From Methanomassiliicoccus sp. (GTDB taxonomy: Archaea; Thermoplasmatota; Thermoplasmata; Methanomassiliicoccales; Methanomassiliicoccaceae): a stretch of 64,000 bases of DNA. Below, one piece after another: positions 35,922 to 44,593 of the stretch. Made by a program: the position numbers and the translations under genes. How positions within the stretch are numbered: the first letter of the stretch is position 1; the number at the start of each line of letters is the position of its first letter. The DNA is taken from positions 124,001-188,000 of the forward strand of contig JADFDJ010000003.1 of the NCBI GenBank assembly GCA_018262895.1. Reading direction: 5' to 3'. The notes below the pieces were generated by a model, which worked only from the letters and a program-made list of their open reading frames with translations, was not told the origin of the DNA and made no database searches.

Positions 35922-36938
35922 TTACTTGCCGATACCCAGGCTCTTGTCGGTCTTCTTTATGGACCGCATTCCGTCAGGCTCGAGCTTCATCATCGAGCGT
36001 ATGCAGTCGATGTTCTCCGGGACCACATCGCTCTCCTGGTGGACCGCCTGATAATAGTAAAGAGTGTTCCCGATGACCTTGACACCATCCTGCCAGACCA
36101 CGATCTCCATGAAGTCGCCGCGCTCCCGCATCAGGTCCTTCCCCAACTCCATGATCTGGGCGGTGCTCTTGATCCCGTCCTTCCCGCTCACGAACTTGAC
36201 GCGGGGCACATTGTCCCATACCGCTAGGACGTCCTGGTCCTTGGCCTTCTTTCGGAGATCGGCCACTATGCAGTGGACGTGCATCAGGGTCGTGGGGGCC
36301 TTCACCACCATGGTAGTGATGTTCAGCCACGGCATGATCGTCTGTACGTCGGGACCGTGGTGGGTCGGCAGCTTGAGGCTGGGCTCCAGAGAATTCAGAG
36401 CGGAGCCCTTGTTATCGGCAGGGTCGGCGCCCCTTCTGACCATGGTGGCCGAGATCTTCTCTATACCGAATACCTTGTCCAGAGGATATAAGGTCCGCAC
36501 CAGGCCGGTGGTGTTGCATGACACCACGCGCACGAACTGCGCCCCCCAGGCCTCGTTGTAGTTCGCAAAGGCGTTGAAAGATATGCCGGTGAGGCCGTGG
36601 TCCTCCCCTCCCTGGAAGATGGCCTTGACCCCCGCCTTCTCGTACATGGCCTTGTAGTCCTCAGCCACACCTCCAGGCGTGGCATCCACGATGATGTCCA
36701 CCTTCTTCAGAAGGTCGTCGATGGTCCCTTCGACCTTGATCCCGTCCTTCTCGAAGGCTGCCACCTGCTCGTTGGTGGCGGTATAAAGGGGGAAGCCTTC
36801 CATCCCTGCCAGCCTAGCCTCGTACGACGGCCTGGTCTTGGTGACCCCAACGATCTCCATGTCGTCCTGGGCCTTGACCGCGCTGGCCACTCTCTTGCCG
36901 ATGGTACCGTAACCGTTGATGCCGACCCTTACCTTCAT
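35922..36938 (-). CDS. gap: Glyceraldehyde-3-phosphate dehydrogenase, archaeal type II
   Basis: 338 residues from ATG 36938. The NAD(P) motif is VGINGYGTIGKRVA; the catalytic cysteine is in VVSCNTTGLVRTL, and the overall sequence (VTKTRPSYEARLA; DATPGGVAEDYK) is the archaeal phosphorylating type II enzyme rather than the bacterial type. It interconverts glyceraldehyde-3-phosphate and 1,3-bisphosphoglycerate, next in the pathway to the Pgk at 32626. The two are not adjacent. AT-rich sequence (36961-36990) upstream may hold the promoter. Confidence 0.93.
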   Translation of the reverse strand: MKVRVGINGYGTIGKRVASAVKAQDDMEIVGVTKTRPSYEARLAGMEGFPLYTATNEQVAAFEKDGIKVEGTIDDLLKKVDIIVDATPGGVAEDYKAMYEKAGVKAIFQGGEDHGLTGISFNAFANYNEAWGAQFVRVVSCNTTGLVRTLYPLDKVFGIEKISATMVRRGADPADNKGSALNSLEPSLKLPTHHGPDVQTIMPWLNITTMVVKAPTTLMHVHCIVADLRKKAKDQDVLAVWDNVPRVKFVSGKDGIKSTAQIMELGKDLMRERGDFMEIVVWQDGVKVIGNTLYYYQAVHQESDVVPENIDCIRSMMKLEPDGMRSIKKTDKSLGIGK

Positions 36939-37092
36939 GATTTGGTCTCCGTCAGACGAGCCAAATACAGTGGTCGTTATTTGATTTTTGGTATCATATC
37001 GATGCCTCGGCAACAATCCTGGATGTTTTTATTGATCGTCATTGGGCCCGTTCCAGCATCAATGATCGTTCAGGCCATCTGTTGGCAAGAGG

Positions 37093-37100
37093 TTAAATAC
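37093..37100 (+). promoter_or_regulatory. TATA box of the ilv leader transcript
   Basis: TTAAATAC lies about 27 bases before ATG 37123. At the usual archaeal TATA-to-start distance, transcription would begin at or next to that ATG, giving a leaderless mRNA for the leader peptide. Predicted from spacing only. Confidence 0.5.
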
Positions 37101-37122
37101 AATTGCTCATATTTGGGAATCA

Positions 37123-37194
37123 ATGCAAGGCATTACCACACCCCGAGCATTAGTTTCTTCGTTGCTGGGCGTAGTGGTAGTATTGATTAGGTAG
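37123..37194 (+). CDS. Putative leader peptide of the ilv operon, rich in Leu/Val/Ile
   Basis: A 23-codon ORF, ATG to TAG, encodes a peptide whose second half is LVSSLLGVVVVLIR. Eleven of 23 residues are branched-chain (5 Val, 4 Leu, 2 Ile), including four Val in a row. It ends 51 bases before the TTG start of acetolactate synthase, the first enzyme of branched-chain amino acid synthesis. A TATA box ~27 bases upstream puts its ATG at the predicted 5' end of the transcript. The pattern is that of bacterial ilv leader peptides, where stalling at these codons raises expression. I know of no described archaeal example, and translation is unproven. Confidence 0.5.
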   Translation: MQGITTPRALVSSLLGVVVVLIR

Positions 37195-37220
37195 AGGCAT
37201 CCAGATTGATGGGTGTCCTC
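37194..37220 (+). promoter_or_regulatory. Hairpin between ilv leader peptide and ilvB
   Basis: GAGGCATCC (37194-37202) pairs with GGGTGTCCTC (37211-37220) as a nine-pair stem with one bulged T and an eight-base loop. It starts at the stop codon of the leader ORF and ends 25 bases before ilvB. A ribosome stalled on the Val codons just upstream would cover part of the 5' arm or prevent competing structures. No T-run follows, so it is not an ordinary terminator; control of translation start at AAGGTGAT (37235-37242) is another option. A palindrome TTTCATGAAA lies next to that site. Confidence 0.45.
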
Positions 37221-37245
37221 GCGCATTTCATGAAAAGGTGATCTT

Positions 37246-38916
37246 TTGAGAGGATCTAAGGCCGTTCTCACACTGCTTGAAAAAGAAGGGGTCGATGTCA
37301 TGTTCGGGTACCCCGGGGGTTCCACCCTCACCCTATACGATGACATCCTGACCTCGAACATACGACACGTGCTGGTCCGACATGAGCAATGCGCGGCCCA
37401 TATGGCCGATGGGTACGCGCGAGCGACCGGCAAAATCGGGGTCTGCACCTCGACCTCCGGCCCCGGGTCGACCAACCTTGTCACTGGGGTGGCCACCGCC
37501 TATGTCGACTCATCGCCCATGCTCGTTCTCACCGGCCAGGTCACCACCTCCGCCATCGGGAACCAGGCATTCCAGGAGGCGGACTCCTTCTCCCTCATGA
37601 TGCCCATAACCAAGCATAACTTCCGCATCCTCACTCCCTCGGAGATACCTGAGGCCATCAAGAGGGGCGTTGCCATAGCCAACGCGGGACGGAAGGGGCC
37701 GGTGCACATCGACCTGCCCTCGGACGTTCAGAAGGGGGAGGTGCCCGACCAGGAGATGAGCAGGGAGTTCCCGGACTCGCCCCCGCTGGAGGACTTCGCC
37801 GACCTCCCTGAGGCCCTCAAGATCCTGAAGAGCGCAGAGAGGCCCCTGCTCCTTGTGGGCGGAGGCATCATATGGTCCAATGCTAGCGGGGAGGTCGTCC
37901 GGCTGGCGGAGATGCTCATGGCGCCGGTCACCACCACCATAATGGCCAAAGGCGTCATTCCCGAGGACCATCCCCTCTCCCTGGGCATCATCGGCATGCA
38001 CGGCCGGGAGGTGGCCAGGAAGGCGTTCCTGGAAGCGGACGTCATCCTCGCTGTCGGAACCAGGTTCTCGGACCGGAGCTCCGGTGCCCAGTCAGAGCTG
38101 CCCATATCTACGAAGATCATCCACGTGGACATCGACCCCGGCGAGGCGGGCAAGTCCGCCAGGACCCAGGTCCGCATGGTCGGTGACGCCAAGAAGGCGC
38201 TCCAGCTCATCATCGGCGGCCTCAACATGTCAAAGGGCGAGACGGCTTGGACCCTCCGCATCAAGGAGCTGCTGGACAACTGCAACTGCAACATCGACAT
38301 CGAATCGATCCCTATCCTTCCCCAGTTCGCTATACATGAGCTCAACCGCTCCCTTCCTCATGACGCCATCGTGTGCACGGAGGTGGGCCAGAACCAGATG
38401 TGGGCGGCTCATTTCTTCAAGGCCCGCTACCCCCGGCAGTTCATCACCTCCGGGGGCTTCGGGACCATGGGCTTCGGTTTCCCCGCCTCTCTGGGGGCCA
38501 AGGTCGCCTTCCCTGATCGCGCGGTCATCGATATCGCGGGTGATGGGAGCATCCAGATGGTCTCTCATGAGTTCGCCACGGCGGTGTCGGAGAACCTTCC
38601 GGTGGTTGTCTGCGTGTTCAACAACGGCTGGCTGGGAATGGTCAGGCAGTGGCAGAAGCTCTTCGCGGAGAGGAGGTACAGCGGAACGGAACTGAAGGAC
38701 AACCCTGACTTCGTGAAGCTGGCCCAGGCATACGGGGCCGATGGTGCCCACGTGGAGCGTCCGTCCGAGCTCAAGGAAGCGCTGAGGACGGGGCTTCAGG
38801 CAGGGGTCCCGTACCTTATCGACATTCATATGGACCCCGAGGAGGACGTCCTCCCGATGATCCCCCCGGGCGGCAAGGCAGATTCGGTCATAAGAGGTAG
38901 GTGCAGATGGAAGTGA
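37246..38916 (+). CDS. ilvB: Acetolactate synthase, catalytic subunit
   Basis: 556 residues, a thiamine-diphosphate enzyme. GYPGGSTLTLYDD and RHEQCAAHMADGYARATGK hold the catalytic Glu; IAGDGSIQMVSHE...NNGWLGM is the diphosphate/Mg motif. It joins two pyruvates, or pyruvate and 2-oxobutyrate. The start is TTG (37246) with AAGGTGAT just upstream; a weak start codon here fits a gene under translational or attenuation control. It overlaps the ACT-domain gene by 10 bases. Confidence 0.92.
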   Translation: MRGSKAVLTLLEKEGVDVMFGYPGGSTLTLYDDILTSNIRHVLVRHEQCAAHMADGYARATGKIGVCTSTSGPGSTNLVTGVATAYVDSSPMLVLTGQVTTSAIGNQAFQEADSFSLMMPITKHNFRILTPSEIPEAIKRGVAIANAGRKGPVHIDLPSDVQKGEVPDQEMSREFPDSPPLEDFADLPEALKILKSAERPLLLVGGGIIWSNASGEVVRLAEMLMAPVTTTIMAKGVIPEDHPLSLGIIGMHGREVARKAFLEADVILAVGTRFSDRSSGAQSELPISTKIIHVDIDPGEAGKSARTQVRMVGDAKKALQLIIGGLNMSKGETAWTLRIKELLDNCNCNIDIESIPILPQFAIHELNRSLPHDAIVCTEVGQNQMWAAHFFKARYPRQFITSGGFGTMGFGFPASLGAKVAFPDRAVIDIAGDGSIQMVSHEFATAVSENLPVVVCVFNNGWLGMVRQWQKLFAERRYSGTELKDNPDFVKLAQAYGADGAHVERPSELKEALRTGLQAGVPYLIDIHMDPEEDVLPMIPPGGKADSVIRGRCRWK

Positions 38917-39272
38917 TCAAGATAGTTGGCGTGGACTCCCAAGGGCTGTTCCAAAGGGTCCTGGTGGAGCTTGGTAGAAGAAAGATAAACGTGGAAAAGG
39001 CGTTCATGGCCCGAAGCAAGGGACAGATAACCATGATCCTGGAAGCGGAGACCGGCGGAATGAACGGCCGGCTGCTCCATGCGCTCATGGCCCTGCATGA
39101 CGTCAATTCCGCCGAGTATCTCAACGAGGACTACTTCTGCTTCTGGGAATCGTCACCCAGCAAGGGCTCCGATTACATCATCGCCTGCAGCGAGGACAAG
39201 GATGCTGGCGAGATGAGGCGGACTGCCGAACATTGCTTATACAGGGGCATTGATAACTGCGGGAAAAAATAA
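38907..39272 (+). CDS. ilvN: ACT-domain regulatory subunit of acetolactate synthase (short form)
   Basis: 121 residues. The N-terminus EVIKIVGVDSQGLFQRVLVELGRRKINVEKAFMARSKG is an ACT domain of the kind that binds branched-chain amino acids; the C-terminal part differs from bacterial IlvN, and the protein is shorter than usual (~160). Position between ilvB and ilvC, overlapping ilvB, makes it the likely regulatory subunit. Start ATG 38907 after AGAGGTAGG. Assignment rests more on context than on sequence. Confidence 0.7.
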   Translation: MEVIKIVGVDSQGLFQRVLVELGRRKINVEKAFMARSKGQITMILEAETGGMNGRLLHALMALHDVNSAEYLNEDYFCFWESSPSKGSDYIIACSEDKDAGEMRRTAEHCLYRGIDNCGKK

Positions 39273-39290
39273 GAAGGATATGGTGCGCAG

Positions 39291-40283
39291 ATGGCTACCA
39301 AGATCTATCATGATTCCGATGCTGACCTGGAAGTATTGAGCGGTAAGAAGATCGCCGTAATCGGTTACGGGAACCAGGGCCGAGCTCAGGCACTGTGTAT
39401 CCATGATTCAGGGATGAACGTCACCGTGGGAGCTCGCAAGGATGGAGAGTCCTGGGACCTGGCCCAGGCCGATGGCCTGAAGGTCGCGGACATACCGTCG
39501 GCGGTCAAGGACGCGGACATAGTGATGATCTTGTTGCCGGACGAAGTGCAGCCCCGAGTTTACAAGGAGCAGATCGCACCCAACCTCAAGGACGGCGCCT
39601 CTCTGGAGTTCGCCCATGGGTTCGCCATCACTTTCAAGCTTATCACCCCGCCGAGGAGCTGCGACGTCATCATGGTAGCCCCCAAGTCCCCCGGAAGGAT
39701 GGTCAGGCAGACCTTCCTGGAAGGGTTCGGTGTACCTTCGCTCATAGCAGTAGAGCAGGATGCCTCGGGCAAGGCCAAACAGACCGCCCTGGCCCTCGCC
39801 AAGTGCCTAGGGTCCACCAAGGCCGGCGTACTGGAGACCGACTTCCGTGAGGAGGCCACCTCCGACCTCTTCGGCGAGCAAGCGGTGCTGTGCGGCGGCG
39901 TGACCGCTCTGATCGAGGCGGGCTTCGAAACCTTGATAAAGGCAGGCTACAAGCCGGAGATCGCCTACTTTGAGGTACTCCACGAGTTGAAGCTCATCGT
40001 TGACCTCATCCAAGCGGGCGGAATGATGCACATGTGGGACTCCGTTTCCAACACCGCGGAGTACGGCGGCCTCACCCGAAGGGACATGGTCATAAACGAG
40101 GAATCCAAGAATGCTATGAAGAAGATCCTCGATGACATCAACTCCGGGCGCTTCGCAGAGGAGTGGACCAAGGAGTGGACGGTCGACCTGGAGAACATGA
40201 AGAGGCTCGAGGCCGAGGAATCGGAGAAGGAGATCGAGCAGGTGGGCAAGGAGATCCGCCGCCTGTTCGAGCGCAAGAACTGA
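39291..40283 (+). CDS. ilvC: Ketol-acid reductoisomerase
   Basis: 330 residues, class I. The nucleotide fold is VIGYGNQGRAQA; the cofactor loop is GARKDGESW, in which one of the usual phosphate-binding Ser is an acidic Glu, so NADH use or mixed use should be considered. Metal ligands are in DLFGEQAVLCGG and FEVLHELKLIVDL; Lys is in APKSPG. It converts acetolactate to dihydroxyisovalerate. Downstream ilvD, ilvE and leuABCD are absent from this window. Confidence 0.93.
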   Translation: MATKIYHDSDADLEVLSGKKIAVIGYGNQGRAQALCIHDSGMNVTVGARKDGESWDLAQADGLKVADIPSAVKDADIVMILLPDEVQPRVYKEQIAPNLKDGASLEFAHGFAITFKLITPPRSCDVIMVAPKSPGRMVRQTFLEGFGVPSLIAVEQDASGKAKQTALALAKCLGSTKAGVLETDFREEATSDLFGEQAVLCGGVTALIEAGFETLIKAGYKPEIAYFEVLHELKLIVDLIQAGGMMHMWDSVSNTAEYGGLTRRDMVINEESKNAMKKILDDINSGRFAEEWTKEWTVDLENMKRLEAEESEKEIEQVGKEIRRLFERKN

Positions 40284-40314
40284 TCGCCGGGCGGATCGAC
40301 GCCTGACCATCCTA

Positions 40315-40321
40315 TTTTTTT
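40315..40321 (+). terminator. T-run terminator of the ilv operon
   Basis: A run of seven T (CCTATTTTTTTCC), about 30 bases after the ilvC stop, is the usual archaeal intrinsic terminator. The following bases contain an inverted pair GGGCGG...CCGCCC (about 40327-40344). Confidence 0.6.
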
Positions 40322-40415
40322 CCTTTGGGCGGTGTTCCCCGCCCTTCATATGATCATTTTCCGATCGATCTAGGAAAACCATAACTACGGGCGGGACATT
40401 AATTGGATCGTCAAT

Positions 40416-40787
40416 ATGGCAAATCAACTGCTGCTCCTCATCGGTAACAACGATTTCGTGATCGAGCTGAACGACAGCGACACGGCAAACGCCATCTGGC
40501 TGGCTGCCCCCTTCGAGGCATATACCAACGCCTGGGGGGACGAGATCTACTTCGAGGTGCCCGTGAAATGCGATCTGGAGAACGGGCGGAAGGTCCTGAA
40601 GGCAGGTGAGGTGGCATATTGGCCTGACGGCAAGGCCCTGTGCATTTTCTACGGACCCACGCCCGTGAGCAGGGGATCGGACCCGGAGGCCATATCGGAT
40701 GTATCACCCGTGGGGAGACTGGTAGGGGACCCTCGCCGGTTCGAGGCGGTGGGGGACAGGATGAAGGTCATGGTCCGACGAGGGTAG
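40416..40787 (+). CDS. Cyclophilin-like fold protein (PF04126 type)
   Basis: 123 residues. Segments typical of the small TM1367/DUF369 cyclophilin-like family are present: WGDEIYFEVPV, GEVAYWPDGKALCIFYGPTPVSRG. These proteins share a cyclophilin-like barrel but have no proven prolyl isomerase activity. Function unknown. It is seven bases upstream of the next gene, probably one operon. Confidence 0.8.
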   Translation: MANQLLLLIGNNDFVIELNDSDTANAIWLAAPFEAYTNAWGDEIYFEVPVKCDLENGRKVLKAGEVAYWPDGKALCIFYGPTPVSRGSDPEAISDVSPVGRLVGDPRRFEAVGDRMKVMVRRG

Positions 40788-40794
40788 GGATACG

Positions 40795-41307
40795 ATGAAC
40801 GCCTCCAACGTTTTGAGCGTACTTGCCCTGCTGCCATCAAGGAAGGAGGGATTGCTGACCAAGAACGACCATATCGTCTACTCCGTTACCGGAAGTGTGG
40901 GAGATGACAAGGTCGAGGGTGCGCTGGGCATAAAGATCGTGGCCGTCAAGGAGGGCGAGATCCTGGTGGACGTCCTTCCCAAGAAGGTCCCGTTCATGAA
41001 GAGGGCCCGTCTGAAGTTCCCCTGGGACGGCAAAGAGATGTCCGACCTGGGAGGGGTGGTGGCAGGATGGTCGGTCCTGCATCACGGGGAGAGGGTGGGT
41101 AAGAGCACCATCTCCACACCCTTCGGCGAAAGAGAGGTGGAGCACTACATGCGCATCGAGGAGCTTGACAATGGAACGCTGAAGAGCGAGCAGTTCGTAG
41201 ATCCGGTTCACCACCTGCCTTTCGGCGCGCGTATGTCAGGCAGGAGCGGCGATGTGGTCTTCGCCATCATCGAGACGAGCTTGGACTGGGTTAAGGACAG
41301 TAAGTAG
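40795..41307 (+). CDS. Hypothetical protein
   Basis: 170 residues, soluble, no signal or membrane helix. It looks beta-rich (DHIVYSVTGSVGDDKVEGALGIKIVAV; FGEREVEHYMRIEELDNGTL). I do not recognise a family. It follows the cyclophilin-like gene by seven bases and probably shares its promoter. Start ATG 40795. Confidence 0.6.
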   Translation: MNASNVLSVLALLPSRKEGLLTKNDHIVYSVTGSVGDDKVEGALGIKIVAVKEGEILVDVLPKKVPFMKRARLKFPWDGKEMSDLGGVVAGWSVLHHGERVGKSTISTPFGEREVEHYMRIEELDNGTLKSEQFVDPVHHLPFGARMSGRSGDVVFAIIETSLDWVKDSK

Positions 41308-41431
41308 CATCAGTATCTGAAAGTACTGATATGGCAACAACCACGCATTCGTCCAGCTATATTTTGTAATTAGCATACAAAAAAAGGCCTCCATATGTTT
41401 GTTCGACCAAACCACTTTGGGAGGTTTCATA

Positions 41432-43153
41432 TTGGAAAGACACACTGGATCGAGAACGAGAACGGCCACGGTGATCATGGCCTTCCTGGTGACGTTCACT
41501 CTGTTCGCCACCGCAATTATCGCTGTACCCATGATGATGGAGGGAGAGGCCGGACCTACCGAGCAGTCCAAGGCCAACAACGTGATCATGATGGTCCCCG
41601 ATGGGACATCTTCCACGCATACCACCCTGGCAAGATGGTACAAGAACGCCCCCTTGGCCCTTGACGAGATGCCGGTGGGGCTGGTGCGCACCTATGGTGG
41701 GCAATCTATAATAACAGACTCCGCGCCTGCGGCCACCGCCTTTGCCACGGGCTACAAGACCTCGGATAAGTACATAGGGGTGCTCCCCGGACCTGTGACC
41801 ATACCTGGTGTAAGCGAACCCTCAAGCGAGGACCAGTACAAGCCAGTAGCCTCAATACTGGAGGCGGCCAACCTGCAGGGTATGTCCGTGGGCATCGTGT
41901 GTACCTCCACAGTGCAGCACGCTACCCCAGCAGGGTTCTCGGCCCATTGGACGGACCGTAACAACTACAATGAGATCGCCGAGCAACAGGTGTACGAGGA
42001 CATCGATGTGATGTTCGGCGGTGGATCTGACTACCTCATCCCCGAGTCTGAGGGGGGGAAGAGGACAGATGGCGAAGACCTTACCGAGGTCCTGGTGTCC
42101 CGGGGCTATTCTTATATCACAACTCGCGGCGAGCTGCTCGACCTGACCTCAAGCGTGAGCAAGGTGTGGGGTCTGTTCGCATCCAACGCCATGGCACATG
42201 ACATGGACAGGGAACTCCATCCTGAGGAGCCGTCCTTGGCCGAGATGACCGAGGCGGCCATCGAGATACTAAGTAAGAATCCAAAGGGCTTCTTCCTCCT
42301 TGTAGAGGGAAGCCAGGTGGACTGGTCCTCTCACGCCAATGACCCCGTGGGTGTGATCAGCGAGACCCTGGCCTTTGATGATGCGGTACAGGTATCCCTG
42401 GACTTCGCCAAGACTGACGGCAAGACGTTGGTCATGGCTTTCACAGACCACGGCAATGGAGGGATGACCATCGGCAACTGGGCTTCTAACTCCACCTATT
42501 CGAAGATGCCTTTGTCCGCGGTCATCGACCCCTTGAAGAACGCAACCATGACCGGCTATGCCCTGATGGAGTTACTGAGAAACGATGTCACGGCAGATAA
42601 CGTCAGGTCTAACGTCAGCGCCCACTACGGCCTTGACCTCAACGATGATGAAGTTGCCAATATCATGTCCGCTTACAACGCGACATCAGGAGAGTGGGAC
42701 GTGGACACGGACTATTTGTTGGGGCCGATAATGTCGGAGCGTTCCTTCATAGGTTGGACCACCAGCGGTCACACGGGCGAGGATGTCACTCTATATGCAT
42801 ACGGTCCCGGTGCCCCCTCGGGGCTGCTCGACAACACCGAGCTGCCCCACGTTGCGGCCAAGGCGATGGGCGTGGACCTTGAACTCACCAACAAGGCCCT
42901 CTATGTGGAGGCCGAGACGACCTTCGCCTGCATGGGTCTGGGAACGGGGATCGATTCCGCCGACCCACAGAACCTGGAACTGGTGGTTACGTGCAAGGGA
43001 AAGGAGGTGGCCCGTCTGACGCTAAGCACCGACATCTTAGAAGTGTGCGGAAAGACCTGCGAGCTGTCAGGCCTAGTCGTTTACTCCGAGAAGTCCGGAA
43101 AGGCATATGTGCCCCAAGACGCCATCCAGCTCCTGAAGAAGCTCTGCCGGTGA
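41432..43153 (+). CDS. phoA: Alkaline phosphatase, exported
   Basis: 573 residues from TTG 41432, preceded by GGGAGG. A signal peptide/anchor (TATVIMAFLVTFTLFATAIIAV) precedes the phosphatase domain. Ser nucleophile: TDSAPAATAFATGYKT; metal ligands: VPDGTSS, EGSQVDWSSHAND, FTDHGNGG and TSGHTGEDVTLYAYGP. All catalytic elements of the family are visible. A ~90-residue C-terminal extension with several Cys (CMGLG, CKGK, CGKTCEL) is not part of the usual fold. It probably acts outside the membrane to release phosphate. An in-frame TTG further upstream (41399) is less well supported. T9 terminator follows. Confidence 0.9.
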   Translation: MERHTGSRTRTATVIMAFLVTFTLFATAIIAVPMMMEGEAGPTEQSKANNVIMMVPDGTSSTHTTLARWYKNAPLALDEMPVGLVRTYGGQSIITDSAPAATAFATGYKTSDKYIGVLPGPVTIPGVSEPSSEDQYKPVASILEAANLQGMSVGIVCTSTVQHATPAGFSAHWTDRNNYNEIAEQQVYEDIDVMFGGGSDYLIPESEGGKRTDGEDLTEVLVSRGYSYITTRGELLDLTSSVSKVWGLFASNAMAHDMDRELHPEEPSLAEMTEAAIEILSKNPKGFFLLVEGSQVDWSSHANDPVGVISETLAFDDAVQVSLDFAKTDGKTLVMAFTDHGNGGMTIGNWASNSTYSKMPLSAVIDPLKNATMTGYALMELLRNDVTADNVRSNVSAHYGLDLNDDEVANIMSAYNATSGEWDVDTDYLLGPIMSERSFIGWTTSGHTGEDVTLYAYGPGAPSGLLDNTELPHVAAKAMGVDLELTNKALYVEAETTFACMGLGTGIDSADPQNLELVVTCKGKEVARLTLSTDILEVCGKTCELSGLVVYSEKSGKAYVPQDAIQLLKKLCR

Positions 43154-43212
43154 AGGCTGCTGAAGGTTTACGAACGACCGCTGAGTCCCTGGGCCCTCGC
43201 GGTCAAACCTTC

Positions 43213-43221
43213 TTTTTTTTT
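43213..43221 (+). terminator. T-run terminator after phoA
   Basis: Nine consecutive T (43213-43221), 60 bases after the phoA stop. It coincides with the last codons of the convergent tldE gene, so it may be the stop signal for phoA only. Confidence 0.55.
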
Positions 43222-44593
43222 ACCTGCTTCCCACCACCTCGAAGCCATCGAAGGCGATGCTGGGAAGGATCGTGTCTCCGGCAATGGTGGCGTCGTTCCC
43301 CACCTCCACGATGTTCTTCAGCCCATCGAACATGTTGCCCGTTACCAGAGCATGCTTGATATGTCCGGCGGTCGAGCCGTTCCTCACGATGTGAGCGGAG
43401 CGCACCTCCAGCGAGAAGGCCCCGGTGTAGGGGCTGACCGTGGGGAAGGCGAACCTATCCACCACCACGCCCTCGTCCATGGAGGATATTATTTCCTCCG
43501 GAGGGCGCCTCCCCGGGCTCACCACCATGTTGACGGGGGCGCAGGCCAAGGAGCTTCTGAACAGATACTGGGCGTCCTGTGGGCGACGCCTCATCCCGTT
43601 GCCGGAGGGTACCTTCCTGTCGATGCTGGAGTTGTAGCTGTCGTAGAGGTAGGTTTTCAGGACCCCTTTCTCGACCACCCTCTTGACGGACGTGGGGACG
43701 CCCTCGTCATCGTAGGCGGCCGAGAGGAGGCCCCGCCTGTCTGAGGGATCGTCCACGATGGTGAGCTTCTCGGATGCCACCTGCTTCCCCTCCATCCCTG
43801 CCCACGGACTGCGTTTCTTGTAGACGCTCTCCGCGCTCACCGCAGGCATTATGGAGGTTGCCAGCATCTGCCCCAGCTCCCAGGGGGCGATCATGACCGT
43901 GCCCTTCACCGGGCCGTCGAGCGCCTTGGCATCCCTTGCGGAGAGGGCTTGCTGCGCCAGCCTCTCGCCCAAGGACTCGGGAGCGTAGTCCTCGAGCCAG
44001 GGGGAGTTGAAGGATACGACGCCCTCCCCCGGAGAGGTGCCCTCGGCCATGGAGTCGTAGTTGGCATACATGAGGGTGCTCCTGTGGGAAACGTCCACAC
44101 CGTTGGTGTTGAGTATTGTGGACTCGATGGTGGCAACGCGGAGAACGCCTCGCGGAACCTTGACCCCTCGTTCCGCCACGGTCCCGATGGTGGCCTTGAC
44201 CAGCTCTATGAGGTTCGCAGCCTCAGCAGACTCGATGCGATCATCCCAGGGACCCGGTGATAGCGTGGCCTGGGACGGCAGGGGGAAGCGATCGTAGGTC
44301 CTCGATGACGGCGATCGGTCTGCCAGCAGGGTCGCCACCTTGGCGCAGGCCACAGCATCGTTCTCGAAGACCGCGGTCGATGACACCTGCGCCAACCGCT
44401 TGCCCTTCATCGCCCGCATGGCGATTCCCTGGTCCTCCTTCTCCTCACATATCTTGATCCGGGTATCATCAACGTACACGCTCTTGGTGACGGACCTCAC
44501 GGCGAAGGCCTCGGCCTGGGTCGCTCCGGCCTTGCCCGCCGCGTCCAGGGCCATGTGGGCCAGGGTCACCGCGTCCAGCTTCACCTCTTCCAC
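43220..44593 (-). CDS. tldE: TldE/PmbA-type metalloprotease subunit
   Basis: 457 residues, the non-metal partner of the TldD-TldE protease: no HExxxH, but the family fold is clear (EAFAVRSVTKSVYVDDTRIK; STLMYANYDSMAEGTS; PSGNGMRRRP). In bacteria TldD/E degrade or mature peptides, including ribosomally made ones. The GTG start follows the TldD stop directly (TGAGTG), so the pair is made together. Confidence 0.9.
   Translation of the reverse strand: MEEVKLDAVTLAHMALDAAGKAGATQAEAFAVRSVTKSVYVDDTRIKICEEKEDQGIAMRAMKGKRLAQVSSTAVFENDAVACAKVATLLADRSPSSRTYDRFPLPSQATLSPGPWDDRIESAEAANLIELVKATIGTVAERGVKVPRGVLRVATIESTILNTNGVDVSHRSTLMYANYDSMAEGTSPGEGVVSFNSPWLEDYAPESLGERLAQQALSARDAKALDGPVKGTVMIAPWELGQMLATSIMPAVSAESVYKKRSPWAGMEGKQVASEKLTIVDDPSDRRGLLSAAYDDEGVPTSVKRVVEKGVLKTYLYDSYNSSIDRKVPSGNGMRRRPQDAQYLFRSSLACAPVNMVVSPGRRPPEEIISSMDEGVVVDRFAFPTVSPYTGAFSLEVRSAHIVRNGSTAGHIKHALVTGNMFDGLKNIVEVGNDATIAGDTILPSIAFDGFEVVGSR

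Noticed and set aside
40327-40344. GGGCGG/CCGCCC inverted pair after ilvC as a bacterial-type terminator
   Set aside because: The T-run comes before, not after, the hairpin, and archaeal termination needs the T-run only.
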